Shown here in pieces: positions 38,336 to 46,914 of a stretch of 60,216 nt of DNA (position 1 is the first letter of the stretch; every line of letters starts with the position of its first letter). Where the stretch lies: positions 1-60,216 of the forward strand of contig JAHFQV010000010.1 of the NCBI GenBank assembly GCA_023259175.1. Reading direction: 5' to 3'. This DNA is from Oxalobacteraceae bacterium (GTDB taxonomy: Bacteria; Pseudomonadota; Gammaproteobacteria; Burkholderiales; Burkholderiaceae_D). The translations under genes were made by a program, and so were the position numbers. The notes below the pieces were generated by a model. It saw only the letters and a list, made by a program, of their open reading frames with translations, was not told where the DNA came from and made no database searches.

Positions 38336-39012
38336 ATTCGGTGATCAGGACTGAAATTGATGCCTTCGCTAGCTTAGATGATTTAGCAGCGCAGGAGGAA
38401 GGACAGACTCGTCAAGCAGCGCTGTTGCTGCATGCGATGACTGCGCAAGATCAGGCGTGGATGCTAAGTCGTTTGCAGCCCCGTCAAGCGCAGCACTTGC
38501 AAGGTTTATTAAACGAATTGCGTGAGCTTGGTTTGCCCAGGACGAAGTTTGAATTGACACCTCGCATCGTTGAGAAGCCTATCGCCAAGTCTGAAAAGCA
38601 GCTTGTGCAGAAGCCGTCCGAAGTTGAGTTATCGACGCTGCAAAAATTGGAAGCTGCTGGTTCTTTTACCTTATTTCGGCACTTGAAAGATGCACCAATA
38701 GGACTTGTCGTCGTGTTCTTGCGTTCGCACGATTGGTCTTGGCGGGATGCCTTTATTGAATCGTTTGATTTGGTGAAAAAGCGTCGCTTGAAAGAAGCTC
38801 TTAAGGAAACGGTCACGCTACAAGTACCGAAGCTACCTTCCAAATTAATTGAGGCGATGTGGGACGAGTTGTTGCAAGATTTGTTGGGTTCAGCGACGCT
38901 TTCCTCGGCAGTTTTAACAACTAGACGTGTCGAAGAATCTGAACTTGATATCGCGCCAACTAGCTTGGGTCAGCGTTTATTTTCCCGTGTTGCTGGAACT
39001 AAGCGGACATAA
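38332..39012 (+). CDS. FliG-position protein, short and strongly divergent
   Basis: 226 residues instead of about 330. The N-terminal part (AALLLHAMTAQDQAWMLSRL, then RQAQHLQGLLNEL) resembles the start of FliG, where an AALLLL helix and a SP-type loop build the MS-ring contact. I cannot find the middle EHPQ motif or the C-terminal torque helix with alternating charged residues. Its position between fliF and fliH and ATGA coupling to fliF argue that it is the fliG slot. It could be a reduced FliG able to seat a C-ring but not to generate torque, or an unrelated adaptor. The following 157 bp is the largest gap inside the locus. Confidence 0.5.
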   Translation: MNSVIRTEIDAFASLDDLAAQEEGQTRQAALLLHAMTAQDQAWMLSRLQPRQAQHLQGLLNELRELGLPRTKFELTPRIVEKPIAKSEKQLVQKPSEVELSTLQKLEAAGSFTLFRHLKDAPIGLVVVFLRSHDWSWRDAFIESFDLVKKRRLKEALKETVTLQVPKLPSKLIEAMWDELLQDLLGSATLSSAVLTTRRVEESELDIAPTSLGQRLFSRVAGTKRT

Positions 39013-39169
39013 GTGGATATAAGCGGACAGTAGCAAGTTTGACGGTAATTGGAAGATGGATTTTGCGGTAGACAGAAATAAGCTCGGGTACAGAGTAAGT
39101 GCAGAGCGAGTACAAGACAAGTACAAATTGAGATTAAGTTGAGTTTGAAAATGGCGAAGGCGGTACAGT
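39013..39169. repeat. Intergenic gap with short direct repeats between the fliG-like gene and fliH
   Basis: ATAAGCGGACA recurs at about 39000-39028, and AGTACA-type units recur at about 39088-39125. Stops occur in every frame, so this is not an intact remainder of fliG. Could be decayed coding sequence or a processing site. Confidence 0.4.
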
Positions 39170-40315
39170 ATGAAACGACAAACACAAATTTTGCGTGATA
39201 CAGCGATTCTCTCGAATCCACATACTCTGTCACGTCCTCAACGAACCTATGAAAATCAGTTCGTGAGTAAAGCAATGCTTGCCAATCCGGCCAACGAGCT
39301 AACGCTAGGGATCGATGTCGGGCAGAAACTATCTTCCAATGTTTTAGCCAACGAGGCTCAAGTAAAACCAAAATTAGATCCCTATCAGGAAGGTTTTCTG
39401 GCAGGTCAAGTTGAGGCAAGTGCAAAGTCTAAGGCGGAAACGATCGCTTTAATGGAAGCGAAATTTGCGCAAGAATTGCAAACTCAAATCGAAGCACAAT
39501 TGAAAGTGCGAGTCGAGCAAGCCATCGAAACCGAGGTGGAGCAACGTATCGCCGCAAGAATTGCGGATCGCATGGAGGCTGAATTTTCTGCTCGTTATCA
39601 TTCGCAGATCGAGAGCGAAGTTAAGCAGCGTGTTACGCACCTGTTTCAATCTGAGTTGGAGAATAGCTTGGAGCGGGAGTTAAGCCAGGTTCGCGCGGCG
39701 GCACAACAAAGCGCTTACGACGAGGGCCTGCAGCAAGCGCGTGCGCAAGCGGAGGACGAATTGAAACTTGAAATTCAGACCTTAACGCAGAATACCCATC
39801 GATCTTTGAACGCAAAGATTGAAGCATTGGAAAAAATAGCCTTGCAATTGCCTGCTACCACCGCGTACAAGCTAGCTGAGATTGAAGACGATATGGTCGC
39901 ACTTTGCTTTGCTTCTATTTGTAAAGTCGTCGGTGAAAATCTGGTTAGTGCGGAAGGCTTGACCGCACTAGTTGCGCATCAGGTGCAAGAATTTGTAAGC
40001 GCACCCGTGCAAGTACATGTTCATCCTGATGATTGGCGCATGATAGAAGAACAGCGCATGATGGATGAAGCCAATCAGTCCCGTTCTATGACGCACTTAG
40101 GATTAAGCGAACGGGTCACTTGGATTGCCGATAGCCGAGTGGTGTTGGGGGGGGCCGTTATCCGTTCTTCGGAAGCGAGTTTAGATGCCCGCCTAGAAAC
40201 CCAACTTGCTGCACTCAAGTCGGCGCTCATCCGCGCCCGCAAGGAAAACATGAAGCAAGTCCAGCTTGATAAAAACTCTGCAAACGCAGCTCTGATGACG
40301 AGTACTGGAGCTTAA
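39170..40315 (+). CDS. fliH: Flagellar export stator FliH, with enlarged coiled coil
   Basis: 381 residues against the usual 230-270. A long heptad-rich, charged region about 80-235 (repeated E/Q/R with A/L at heptad spacing) is the extra length. The C-terminal FliH domain is clear: VQVHVHPDDWRMIEEQ, WIADSRVVLGGAVIRSSEAS, LDARLETQLAALKSAL. FliH regulates FliI and links it to the C ring or FlhA. The longer stalk would place the ATPase further from its docking site if the C ring differs. Stop lies one base before fliI. Confidence 0.85.
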   Translation: MKRQTQILRDTAILSNPHTLSRPQRTYENQFVSKAMLANPANELTLGIDVGQKLSSNVLANEAQVKPKLDPYQEGFLAGQVEASAKSKAETIALMEAKFAQELQTQIEAQLKVRVEQAIETEVEQRIAARIADRMEAEFSARYHSQIESEVKQRVTHLFQSELENSLERELSQVRAAAQQSAYDEGLQQARAQAEDELKLEIQTLTQNTHRSLNAKIEALEKIALQLPATTAYKLAEIEDDMVALCFASICKVVGENLVSAEGLTALVAHQVQEFVSAPVQVHVHPDDWRMIEEQRMMDEANQSRSMTHLGLSERVTWIADSRVVLGGAVIRSSEASLDARLETQLAALKSALIRARKENMKQVQLDKNSANAALMTSTGA

Positions 40316-40316
40316 A

Positions 40317-41693
40317 TTGGTAACGCAATTGACTACACCGACATTTTCCATCGCATCTTACCTCGCTGCCGTCGAGCAGCAGGATTTGACGCGTCGAATT
40401 GGACGCGTGAGCCAGTTGAGCGGACTCTCAATTGAGGTTTCTGGTTTGAACGCATCGGTCGGTGAATTGTGTTCTATCTATCCGAAGCAATCCGGCAAAC
40501 GTAATGAACCCGCTGCAGATCGTATTTTGGCGGAAGTGGTCGGTATAGGCGCGGGGTTTTTGACCCTGATGCCTTATGGATCAGTTCAAGGATTGGCTGC
40601 CGGTTGCGAAGTGGAGGCTGAGAATAGTTTTTCTGAGATCGGTGTTGGATATGAATTATTAGGGCGAGTCATCGATGGATTTGGGCGACCACTTGATCAA
40701 CTTCCACAAGCAAAGACGACACAACAACGCAATTTGAGGGCGACCCCGATCAATCCCCTGCATCGTCCACGCATTGAAGAAGTGTTGGAAACCGGCGTCC
40801 GTAGTATTGATGCATTGTTGACTTTGGGAAAAGGACAGCGGGTCGGTATTTTTTCAGGTAGTGGTGTCGGCAAAAGTACTTTACTCGGTATGATCGCTCG
40901 CCATGTCAAAGCCGATGTGAATGTGATCGCACTAATCGGTGAGCGTGGTCGCGAGGTACGTGAATTTATCGATAAACAGTTGGGTGTAGAGGGCTTAAAG
41001 CGTTCTGTTTTGATCGTTGCGACTTCGGATCAGCCCGCGCTGGCCCGTATGCGTGCCGCCTATGCGGCGTTGGCAATAGCGGAATTTTTTAGAGACGAAG
41101 GTAAGCAAGTTTTATTGACGATGGATTCGATTACGCGCTTTGCGATGGCACGCCGTGAGGTCGGTTTGTCGGCTGGCGAACCACCTACCGCGCGAGGATA
41201 TACGCCCTCGGTGTTTGCCGAATTGCCTGAATTGTGTGAGCGCTGCGGCACCTCGGATTCTGGCGGAACAATTTCAGCATTGATGACAGTTTTGGTTGAG
41301 GGCGATGATTTGAATGAGCCAGTTTCCGATAGCCTACGTTCAATTCTTGATGGGCATATCGTTTTAACGCGGCAACTTGCGCATAAAGGCCAATATCCAG
41401 CGATTGACGTGCTCAAGAGCGTGAGTCGGGTGATGTCCGATATTGTCACGCGTGAAGATCGTGATTTGGCGATAGAACTGGTCAAGCAGTTGGCGATTTT
41501 GGAACGTAACCGGCAAATGGTGGATATCGGTGCTTATGAGCATGGCAGTAACCCCATCCTGGATCAAGCCCTATTGGTCGATAGTGAACTACAAAATTGG
41601 CTACGTCAAAGTGACGGTGGTGTCGCGCGTCAACAGGCGATTGCCGCGTTAAGATCGATTTTGCAAGCGCAGGAAGTAGGTGCGAAAAAATGA
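40317..41693 (+). CDS. fliI: Flagellar export ATPase FliI
   Basis: 458 residues from a TTG start with GGAG 6 bases upstream. F1-beta-like ATPase: Walker A GSGVGKST (181-188), catalytic GERGREVREF, Walker B LLTMDSITRFA, and the GEPPTARGYTPSVFAELP segment. The hexamer unloads chaperones and assists export. ATGA overlap with fliJ. Confidence 0.97.
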   Translation: MVTQLTTPTFSIASYLAAVEQQDLTRRIGRVSQLSGLSIEVSGLNASVGELCSIYPKQSGKRNEPAADRILAEVVGIGAGFLTLMPYGSVQGLAAGCEVEAENSFSEIGVGYELLGRVIDGFGRPLDQLPQAKTTQQRNLRATPINPLHRPRIEEVLETGVRSIDALLTLGKGQRVGIFSGSGVGKSTLLGMIARHVKADVNVIALIGERGREVREFIDKQLGVEGLKRSVLIVATSDQPALARMRAAYAALAIAEFFRDEGKQVLLTMDSITRFAMARREVGLSAGEPPTARGYTPSVFAELPELCERCGTSDSGGTISALMTVLVEGDDLNEPVSDSLRSILDGHIVLTRQLAHKGQYPAIDVLKSVSRVMSDIVTREDRDLAIELVKQLAILERNRQMVDIGAYEHGSNPILDQALLVDSELQNWLRQSDGGVARQQAIAALRSILQAQEVGAKK

Positions 41694-42181
41694 GTAGTTT
41701 AGTAGATTTACGCGGCTTTAAATATGCGCTAGAACCGTTGGCGCAACAGGCGCAATGGAAGCTCGATGCACTGCAGTTGGTGCTCGCACGTGCGCAACAG
41801 CAATTGAGCGAATGCAAAATTATCTTGAATCAATTGCATACGCAAAAAGAGGCAGTTCTCGTGGCCGTTAAAGAGTTGTGGAAGAGTCGACTAGATTTGA
41901 CGACTTATACCCATGCACTCGATTTTATACAAAGCCTGCAAAAGAAAATTGAAACGCAACAGCTAGAAGTGGATGAAAAACGTAAGCAGCTCGACGAGGC
42001 CATGAACGCTTGCACAGTGCAACAGCAAAAATTGGAATTGCTGGCAACGCACCGTCAAGAAAACCTTGAAGAATTTAGCTTGGAGCAGGGGAATATTTTA
42101 AGTGCCGAGGCAGATCGTGATTGGAATGCGCGCCGATTTTTGCGCCAACAACAAGAGAAAAATAAGGAGCTCAAGCGATGA
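41690..42181 (+). CDS. fliJ: Flagellar export ATPase stalk protein FliJ
   Basis: 163 residues, almost entirely coiled coil (heptads from about 15 to 155). Length and position after fliI identify it as FliJ; primary sequence conservation in this family is low. In known systems it inserts in the FliI hexamer and contacts FlhA. ATGA overlaps at both ends. Confidence 0.82.
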   Translation: MSSLVDLRGFKYALEPLAQQAQWKLDALQLVLARAQQQLSECKIILNQLHTQKEAVLVAVKELWKSRLDLTTYTHALDFIQSLQKKIETQQLEVDEKRKQLDEAMNACTVQQQKLELLATHRQENLEEFSLEQGNILSAEADRDWNARRFLRQQQEKNKELKR

Positions 42182-43404
42182 GAACGGCCTTATTTGACTA
42201 TGCCCAATTTCCTAAACCGCAGCGAGAGCAATCAGGAACGCGTGTGAACGAGGACGCGATCTCAAAAGAGGCTCGTCGAGACGCATGGTCGCGTGCGATG
42301 GAACAGCAACAAATGGGGGCTTGGTTACAGCACGGGTTACTTAAACGTGACGTGCTCAATGCATCGCACTTCTCTAGCACAAATTATTCGACTTCATCAC
42401 ATGAGTTGCCGACTCACGCAATCACGATGACCCAAGCACGGCCAGTAGCGCAGGCTGTTCAGCAAACGCTGAATGGAAACGTCCGAATTTCGACAATGGG
42501 GGCGCAACAAATTTTTCAAGCTGCGCCACACGAAAAATTAGCATGGACAAATGCGCACTTGGCATTTTCATTGCAGACGCCCACCCAATTTGTACCGCCC
42601 CAATTATTGCAATCACAAAGTAATGAAGGAACAGCCGCGCCGTTTACATCAGCAATAACCGAGGCGTTAAATCCAATATTGCAAGCACCGAACAAACAGC
42701 TTGAGCTGACAGACTCGGAGACGCACTTGACTTTAAACCACGATGCGGACGAGAAAGGAAAAAAAAATGAGCTGAGCGCTTCAGATAGTTCCACACAAAA
42801 GATATTTTTTGAATCTGTTGGCGTGTTAGATGAGGCATTTGGTTTTCATTTGGGGCAGGCCTTGGAAAGGTTCTTGAATCCCAATTTTAACGAGGCAAGT
42901 AGCGTCGGTCGTACCGTAGCTTCTAGTGGCGGAACAAGTCAATGGATCCATGATCGTACTTTGATGGCGGCGCCGAAAGCGCAGCACGTTGCGGGCGATG
43001 AAATTTTGGTCAAGGATAGCGATCAATCGAGCAACTCGAACCCTACACCGCTTCAACAAAAACCACTGCGTTTTCATGCAGAGATGTCGGAAATGGGGGT
43101 ACGTATTTGGCTAGGATTTGATCAATCCGAGCTCGCGAATATTCCAGCGCTGGTTTCGCATTTGACGCAATGGTTAGCATTGCAAAACTTGCCCTTGGCG
43201 GCCTTGGTTTGTAATGGGAAAGAGCTTCATGCGAGAGCACAAGCGATCACAAATAACAGCTTCAATAACGAAGCTTTTGCCGAGGAAGTCGGGGCAGAGG
43301 CAGCCACGATGCAAACGGGGACTGCGAAGCCGTCCCTAGATTCATCAGTCAATTTAATTCACACCAGCTTTAATTCTTTCGTTAGGAATCACTATGGCGA
43401 TTAA
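42178..43404 (+). CDS. fliK: Putative hook-length control protein FliK
   Basis: 408 residues. The first about 280 are low in structure, Gln/Asn/Ser/Thr-rich, as in FliK rulers. Residues about 295-355 (LRFHAEMSEMGVRIWLGFDQ and LAALVCNGKEL) are in the place of the Flg_hook domain, but the canonical LxPxxLGxVxVxL pattern is not clear. The call rests on position between fliJ and flgD, size and composition. Overlaps flgD by 11 bases. Confidence 0.65.
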   Translation: MRTALFDYAQFPKPQREQSGTRVNEDAISKEARRDAWSRAMEQQQMGAWLQHGLLKRDVLNASHFSSTNYSTSSHELPTHAITMTQARPVAQAVQQTLNGNVRISTMGAQQIFQAAPHEKLAWTNAHLAFSLQTPTQFVPPQLLQSQSNEGTAAPFTSAITEALNPILQAPNKQLELTDSETHLTLNHDADEKGKKNELSASDSSTQKIFFESVGVLDEAFGFHLGQALERFLNPNFNEASSVGRTVASSGGTSQWIHDRTLMAAPKAQHVAGDEILVKDSDQSSNSNPTPLQQKPLRFHAEMSEMGVRIWLGFDQSELANIPALVSHLTQWLALQNLPLAALVCNGKELHARAQAITNNSFNNEAFAEEVGAEAATMQTGTAKPSLDSSVNLIHTSFNSFVRNHYGD

Positions 43405-43798
43405 CGCAGTCAGCAGTACCGCAGCAAATGTCAACTTGCAAAGCAATAATATGGGAGTGCAAGATTTTCTGAAAATTTTGCTGACACAGTTGAATTATCA
43501 AGACCCGATGAAGCCTATGGATAATCAACAATTCATGGCGCAAATGGCGCAGTTCACGACACTGCAACAAACGCAGCAGTTAAACGCCAACATCGAAAAA
43601 CTGATTACTAATCAAGCGTCATTGCAATCAGTCGGATTGATCGGGCGCACTGTCAATATCTCGTCGAACGGAGCAACTTTAACTGGACAAGTCGTTTCAT
43701 TGTCCTTAAGCGGCGATGCACCCCTGTTGACGATTACAACTTCGGGTGGTGCAACGATACAAAATGTGGGCTTAAATCAAGTAATCTCAGTTCGTTAA
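43394..43798 (+). CDS. flgD: Hook cap/scaffold protein FlgD, short form
   Basis: 134 residues; enteric FlgD has about 230. The conserved N-terminus is complete: GVQDFLKILLTQLNYQDPMK, then MDNQQFMAQMAQFTTLQQ. A short beta-rich tail follows (IGRTVNISSNGATLTGQVV) that fits the start of the central domain, and the rest is missing. Short FlgD forms are known in Firmicutes and alphaproteobacteria, so this may still work as a cap. Confidence 0.92.
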   Translation: MAINAVSSTAANVNLQSNNMGVQDFLKILLTQLNYQDPMKPMDNQQFMAQMAQFTTLQQTQQLNANIEKLITNQASLQSVGLIGRTVNISSNGATLTGQVVSLSLSGDAPLLTITTSGGATIQNVGLNQVISVR

Positions 43799-43840
43799 AC
43801 TGGATTTTCTCATTTATAAAAAATACGAGGAGTAAGCAAA

Positions 43841-45028
43841 ATGTTAGATTCAATTTATATCGGTATGAGTGGCCTGCAAGGATATTCTCGCGGTTTAAAA
43901 GTCATCGCTAATAACACAGCAAATATTAATACACCGGGCTATAAAGGTTCGAGTTTGCAGTTCGCGGATATGTTCTATTCTAATAGTGGTACAGGGGGTA
44001 ATTCTTCCGGTACCTTTGGACAAGTGGGCCATGGATTGTTGACGAATGGAACGACGCTTAACTTTAAACAGGGCGAGTTGCGTCAAACCGGCAATTCCTT
44101 AGATTTGGCGGTCGATGGTGAGGGCATGTTTACGCTTAAGGATGCTGATGGTCAATTGCGCTATACCCGCGCCGGACAGTTTGAATTTAATTCAGACGGC
44201 GCGCTCGTTAATCGTAATGATGGCAGCAAGGTGATGGCCTTGGATTCCAGTGGAAACATGGTCGAAATTAGCGCCAATGGTAGTCGCGCAAATAATGCAA
44301 AAGCGACGACGACTATTAAATTTAGTGGCAATGTGCCAGCGGGTGGTACGACACAGACGATTAATTCAGTCAAAGTGATCGACAGTAATGGTGCCGAACA
44401 TATTTTGACGGTGACCTTGACTAATACCAATGCGACGACCCCTGGTAGTTGGCGTGTTGATGTGCTCGATGGTACGACCAATGTCGGTACCAGCCAAATT
44501 ATTTTTGATACGGGCAAACCAACTACGGCAACTTCGAAACTCAACATTAACTACACTCCGGCGGGCCTCACTGCAATGCCATTGCAGCTCGATTTCAGTA
44601 CCGACGTTACTTCGGTCGCCCCGGGTACCTTGCAAGCAATAGGCTACGTATCGAATGATGGCTTTACTTCTGGAGCGCTTTCTGGCGTGAGCTTTGATGC
44701 GGCTGGTGTCATGATACTGACCTATACCAATGGTCAAACGGTGAAGGGAAATAAACTCGCCTTGGCGCGTTTTGATTCGACCGACGATGTCGCTTCGGTG
44801 GGCAGTAATCAGTTTAAAGCACTTAATCTAAATTCTTGGCATCGTGGTACTGCGAATGGCAATGGATTTGGTTCGATTAAATCCGGACAAGTTGAGATTT
44901 CGAATGTGGATTTGTCGCAAGAGTTTAGTGATCTCGTGATTATGCAGCGCGGCTATCAAGCCTCATCGCAAATTGTGACGACTGCAAATGAAATGTTGCA
45001 AGAGCTGTTTTCGATGAAAGGTAAGTAA
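43841..45028 (+). CDS. flgE: Flagellar hook protein FlgE
   Basis: 395 residues. N-terminus MLDSIYIGMSGLQGYSRG with NTANINTPGYKG, a variable middle rich in Thr/Ser/Asn with internal beta repeats, and a C-terminal VEISNVDLSQEFSDLVIMQR-GYQASSQ tail. GAGGAG lies before the ATG. Its presence means the locus builds a hook, which injectisomes lack. Confidence 0.95.
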   Translation: MLDSIYIGMSGLQGYSRGLKVIANNTANINTPGYKGSSLQFADMFYSNSGTGGNSSGTFGQVGHGLLTNGTTLNFKQGELRQTGNSLDLAVDGEGMFTLKDADGQLRYTRAGQFEFNSDGALVNRNDGSKVMALDSSGNMVEISANGSRANNAKATTTIKFSGNVPAGGTTQTINSVKVIDSNGAEHILTVTLTNTNATTPGSWRVDVLDGTTNVGTSQIIFDTGKPTTATSKLNINYTPAGLTAMPLQLDFSTDVTSVAPGTLQAIGYVSNDGFTSGALSGVSFDAAGVMILTYTNGQTVKGNKLALARFDSTDDVASVGSNQFKALNLNSWHRGTANGNGFGSIKSGQVEISNVDLSQEFSDLVIMQRGYQASSQIVTTANEMLQELFSMKGK

Positions 45029-45030
45029 GC

Positions 45031-45882
45031 GTGATGAAGCAAACTGTGCGTTCTGAGCCGCGCTTGGGTGAACCCCAGGCTTTGGCCTGGGTACCTGACC
45101 GTGAACTGATACAACTGGCGCAGCGTTTAAACCAGTTGTTGGATACTTGGTTCGAAGAGTGGCGTTCTGAGTCTATAGATGCAGTCAAAGTGAGCTGCTA
45201 CGCTGCTGGTCAATGCTCGGTAGATCTGTCGCGGGTTCACACGTGGACGCAAATGGGTGTCGGTGCAGATGAAGGGCTTTGGGTCGGTTTGACCGCCACT
45301 AAGCAAAACATTTTTGCTGAGACTTTGTTTGGAAATCCTGCGCAAAAGTCCCAAGAAACCGCGCAGTCGAGTCTGGCTAATCGCTTGATTTCTCAAGCAT
45401 GGACGGATTTTCTGGTACACCTGTCGTCGGGTCTGGGACTTGCGAACGCACCCATTTCATCTACAGCACCTGAAGGCCGATTATTCGAACAATGGTCAGG
45501 CGCTGCGATTGTGAAATTGCAGTTGGATACTCAGTGTATTTTCTTCGTATTGAGCGCGTCCTTGATGCAAACTTTGCGAAGCTTGCAGACTTTGGGCGCA
45601 GGGGGAACTCCGAATTTACCGGCACTGCCAAAATTGCTAAGGCCGATCGCACGGTTGGAACAAACGCTCGCGAAGCAAATAATTCAATTGCGTGTGAGCC
45701 TAAACGGATGTGAATTGGATCTAGGCTCTCTTGAACACTTACAGTTAGGTGATGTGGTTCGTTTAGAACACAAACTTGATCAAGCACTGTTACTCAAGAC
45801 AGGGCAGGGCGAGCTGGTCTGCCATGCCTATCTTGGACGAAATAAAAATAAAAAGGCGATTGAACTCGCTAGTGCGAACTAA
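45031..45882 (+). CDS. FliM-like switch protein lacking the CheY-binding N-terminus
   Basis: 283 residues from the GTG at 45031 (ATG at 45034 possible); normal FliM is about 330. The C-terminal SpoA (FliN-like) domain is recognisable at about 215-280 (LRVSLNGCELDLGSLEHLQL, GDVVRLEHKLDQ). The middle could be a degenerate CheC-like FliM fold. The conserved N-terminal LSQxEIDALL peptide, which binds phosphorylated CheY, is absent; the chain starts directly with an unrelated stretch. It sits before fliN, the usual fliM slot. It may form a ring that is insensitive to chemotaxis signals. Confidence 0.65.
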   Translation: MMKQTVRSEPRLGEPQALAWVPDRELIQLAQRLNQLLDTWFEEWRSESIDAVKVSCYAAGQCSVDLSRVHTWTQMGVGADEGLWVGLTATKQNIFAETLFGNPAQKSQETAQSSLANRLISQAWTDFLVHLSSGLGLANAPISSTAPEGRLFEQWSGAAIVKLQLDTQCIFFVLSASLMQTLRSLQTLGAGGTPNLPALPKLLRPIARLEQTLAKQIIQLRVSLNGCELDLGSLEHLQLGDVVRLEHKLDQALLLKTGQGELVCHAYLGRNKNKKAIELASAN

Positions 45883-45890
45883 GTCCTTAG

Positions 45891-46310
45891 ATGTCTATAA
45901 GGCCTAAACATAACTTTTTGAATGCTCTTAGTATGAAATCGATTTTAGAAAACGGTGCAAATGCACAAAACGAAACGCCCCTCGTTCAGATGATAGACCT
46001 CGCTGAAATGAATGAGAATGAAGTGAAAAATGAGACTGACGCTGCCAACGGCGGGGCATCAGTGATGAAAAATATTAATCCCTTGCACTCAATTAAAACT
46101 CGCTTGCAAGTATTTGTGGGCGAGCTCGAAATAAGCGTGGGTGAATTACTCGCAGCGAAAGAGCACCAAGTGCTGACTTTAAACAGTGACTTTAATGATC
46201 CCGTTGATTTGGTTTTGGAAGGACATGTCGTCGCACGGGGAAAGTTAGTTGCGGTTGATGGCCATTTCGCGATCAAAATTACAGAGTTACCTATCGCTCT
46301 AAAGCCCTAA
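45891..46310 (+). CDS. fliN: Switch protein FliN
   Basis: 139 residues. The C-terminal SpoA domain (about 68-137) is good: KTRLQVFVGELEISVGELLA, NDPVDLVLEGHVVARGKLVA, HFAIKITEL. The N-terminal 65 residues are acidic and disordered. Forms the base of the C ring and docks FliH in known systems. No strong ribosome site is visible 8 bp after the previous stop. Confidence 0.88.
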   Translation: MSIRPKHNFLNALSMKSILENGANAQNETPLVQMIDLAEMNENEVKNETDAANGGASVMKNINPLHSIKTRLQVFVGELEISVGELLAAKEHQVLTLNSDFNDPVDLVLEGHVVARGKLVAVDGHFAIKITELPIALKP

Positions 46311-46326
46311 GAGCGAGCCTAGCCAA

Positions 46327-46914
46327 ATGTTGCGATTATCTCGGCTTACCGCATTCTTATGCTACCGACAGGCGCGAGTTTTATTCGCCTTATTGCCTTT
46401 GTTTTTCACAATGACTGTGATGACTGGGGATGTCTGGGCAGATTCGGTCAGCCCGGCGCAAATAGTCGCGAACGGGACTGCTTCTGCGTCCGCTGTCGTT
46501 ACTTCTCTCTCGAGTAATCTGCCTTTGCGTCGAGAGAATGCGGAATCGTTTGGGATTCAAGCGGGAAAGATTTTCGTATTGTTGGTGATTTTTGCGGCAG
46601 TCACGCTCTTGTGCGTCGTTTATTTAAAACGGCGTATACAGGGCTCAACTAGTCGTACATGGATGAAATTTGTTTTGGAATCTAAAAGTGACCCTGAAAT
46701 TGAAACGCTGAAGTTGAAGAAGCGTTTGCAGCTTACGGCCAAAAATAGTCTACAGGTGGTGCAATGGGGCGATCAAGAATTCTTACTTGCATGCGCTGAG
46801 CAAACCATCACGGTACTCGGCACTAAGTCGATAGAAAAAGCGACCATGAAAGATACAATGAATAAAACCGATTCAGCCGCGATTCAAGTAACGCAAGACG
46901 GAGCGAGTACATAA
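46327..46914 (+). CDS. fliO: Flagellar export assembly protein FliO
   Basis: 195 residues. Signal-like N-terminal hydrophobic segment (about 17-38), a second membrane helix (about 78-100), then the FliO cytoplasmic domain (KRLQLTAKNSLQVVQWGDQE, FLLACAEQTITVLG). Chaperone for FliP oligomerisation. Its stop overlaps the fliP ATG (TAATG). Confidence 0.82.
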   Translation: MLRLSRLTAFLCYRQARVLFALLPLFFTMTVMTGDVWADSVSPAQIVANGTASASAVVTSLSSNLPLRRENAESFGIQAGKIFVLLVIFAAVTLLCVVYLKRRIQGSTSRTWMKFVLESKSDPEIETLKLKKRLQLTAKNSLQVVQWGDQEFLLACAEQTITVLGTKSIEKATMKDTMNKTDSAAIQVTQDGAST

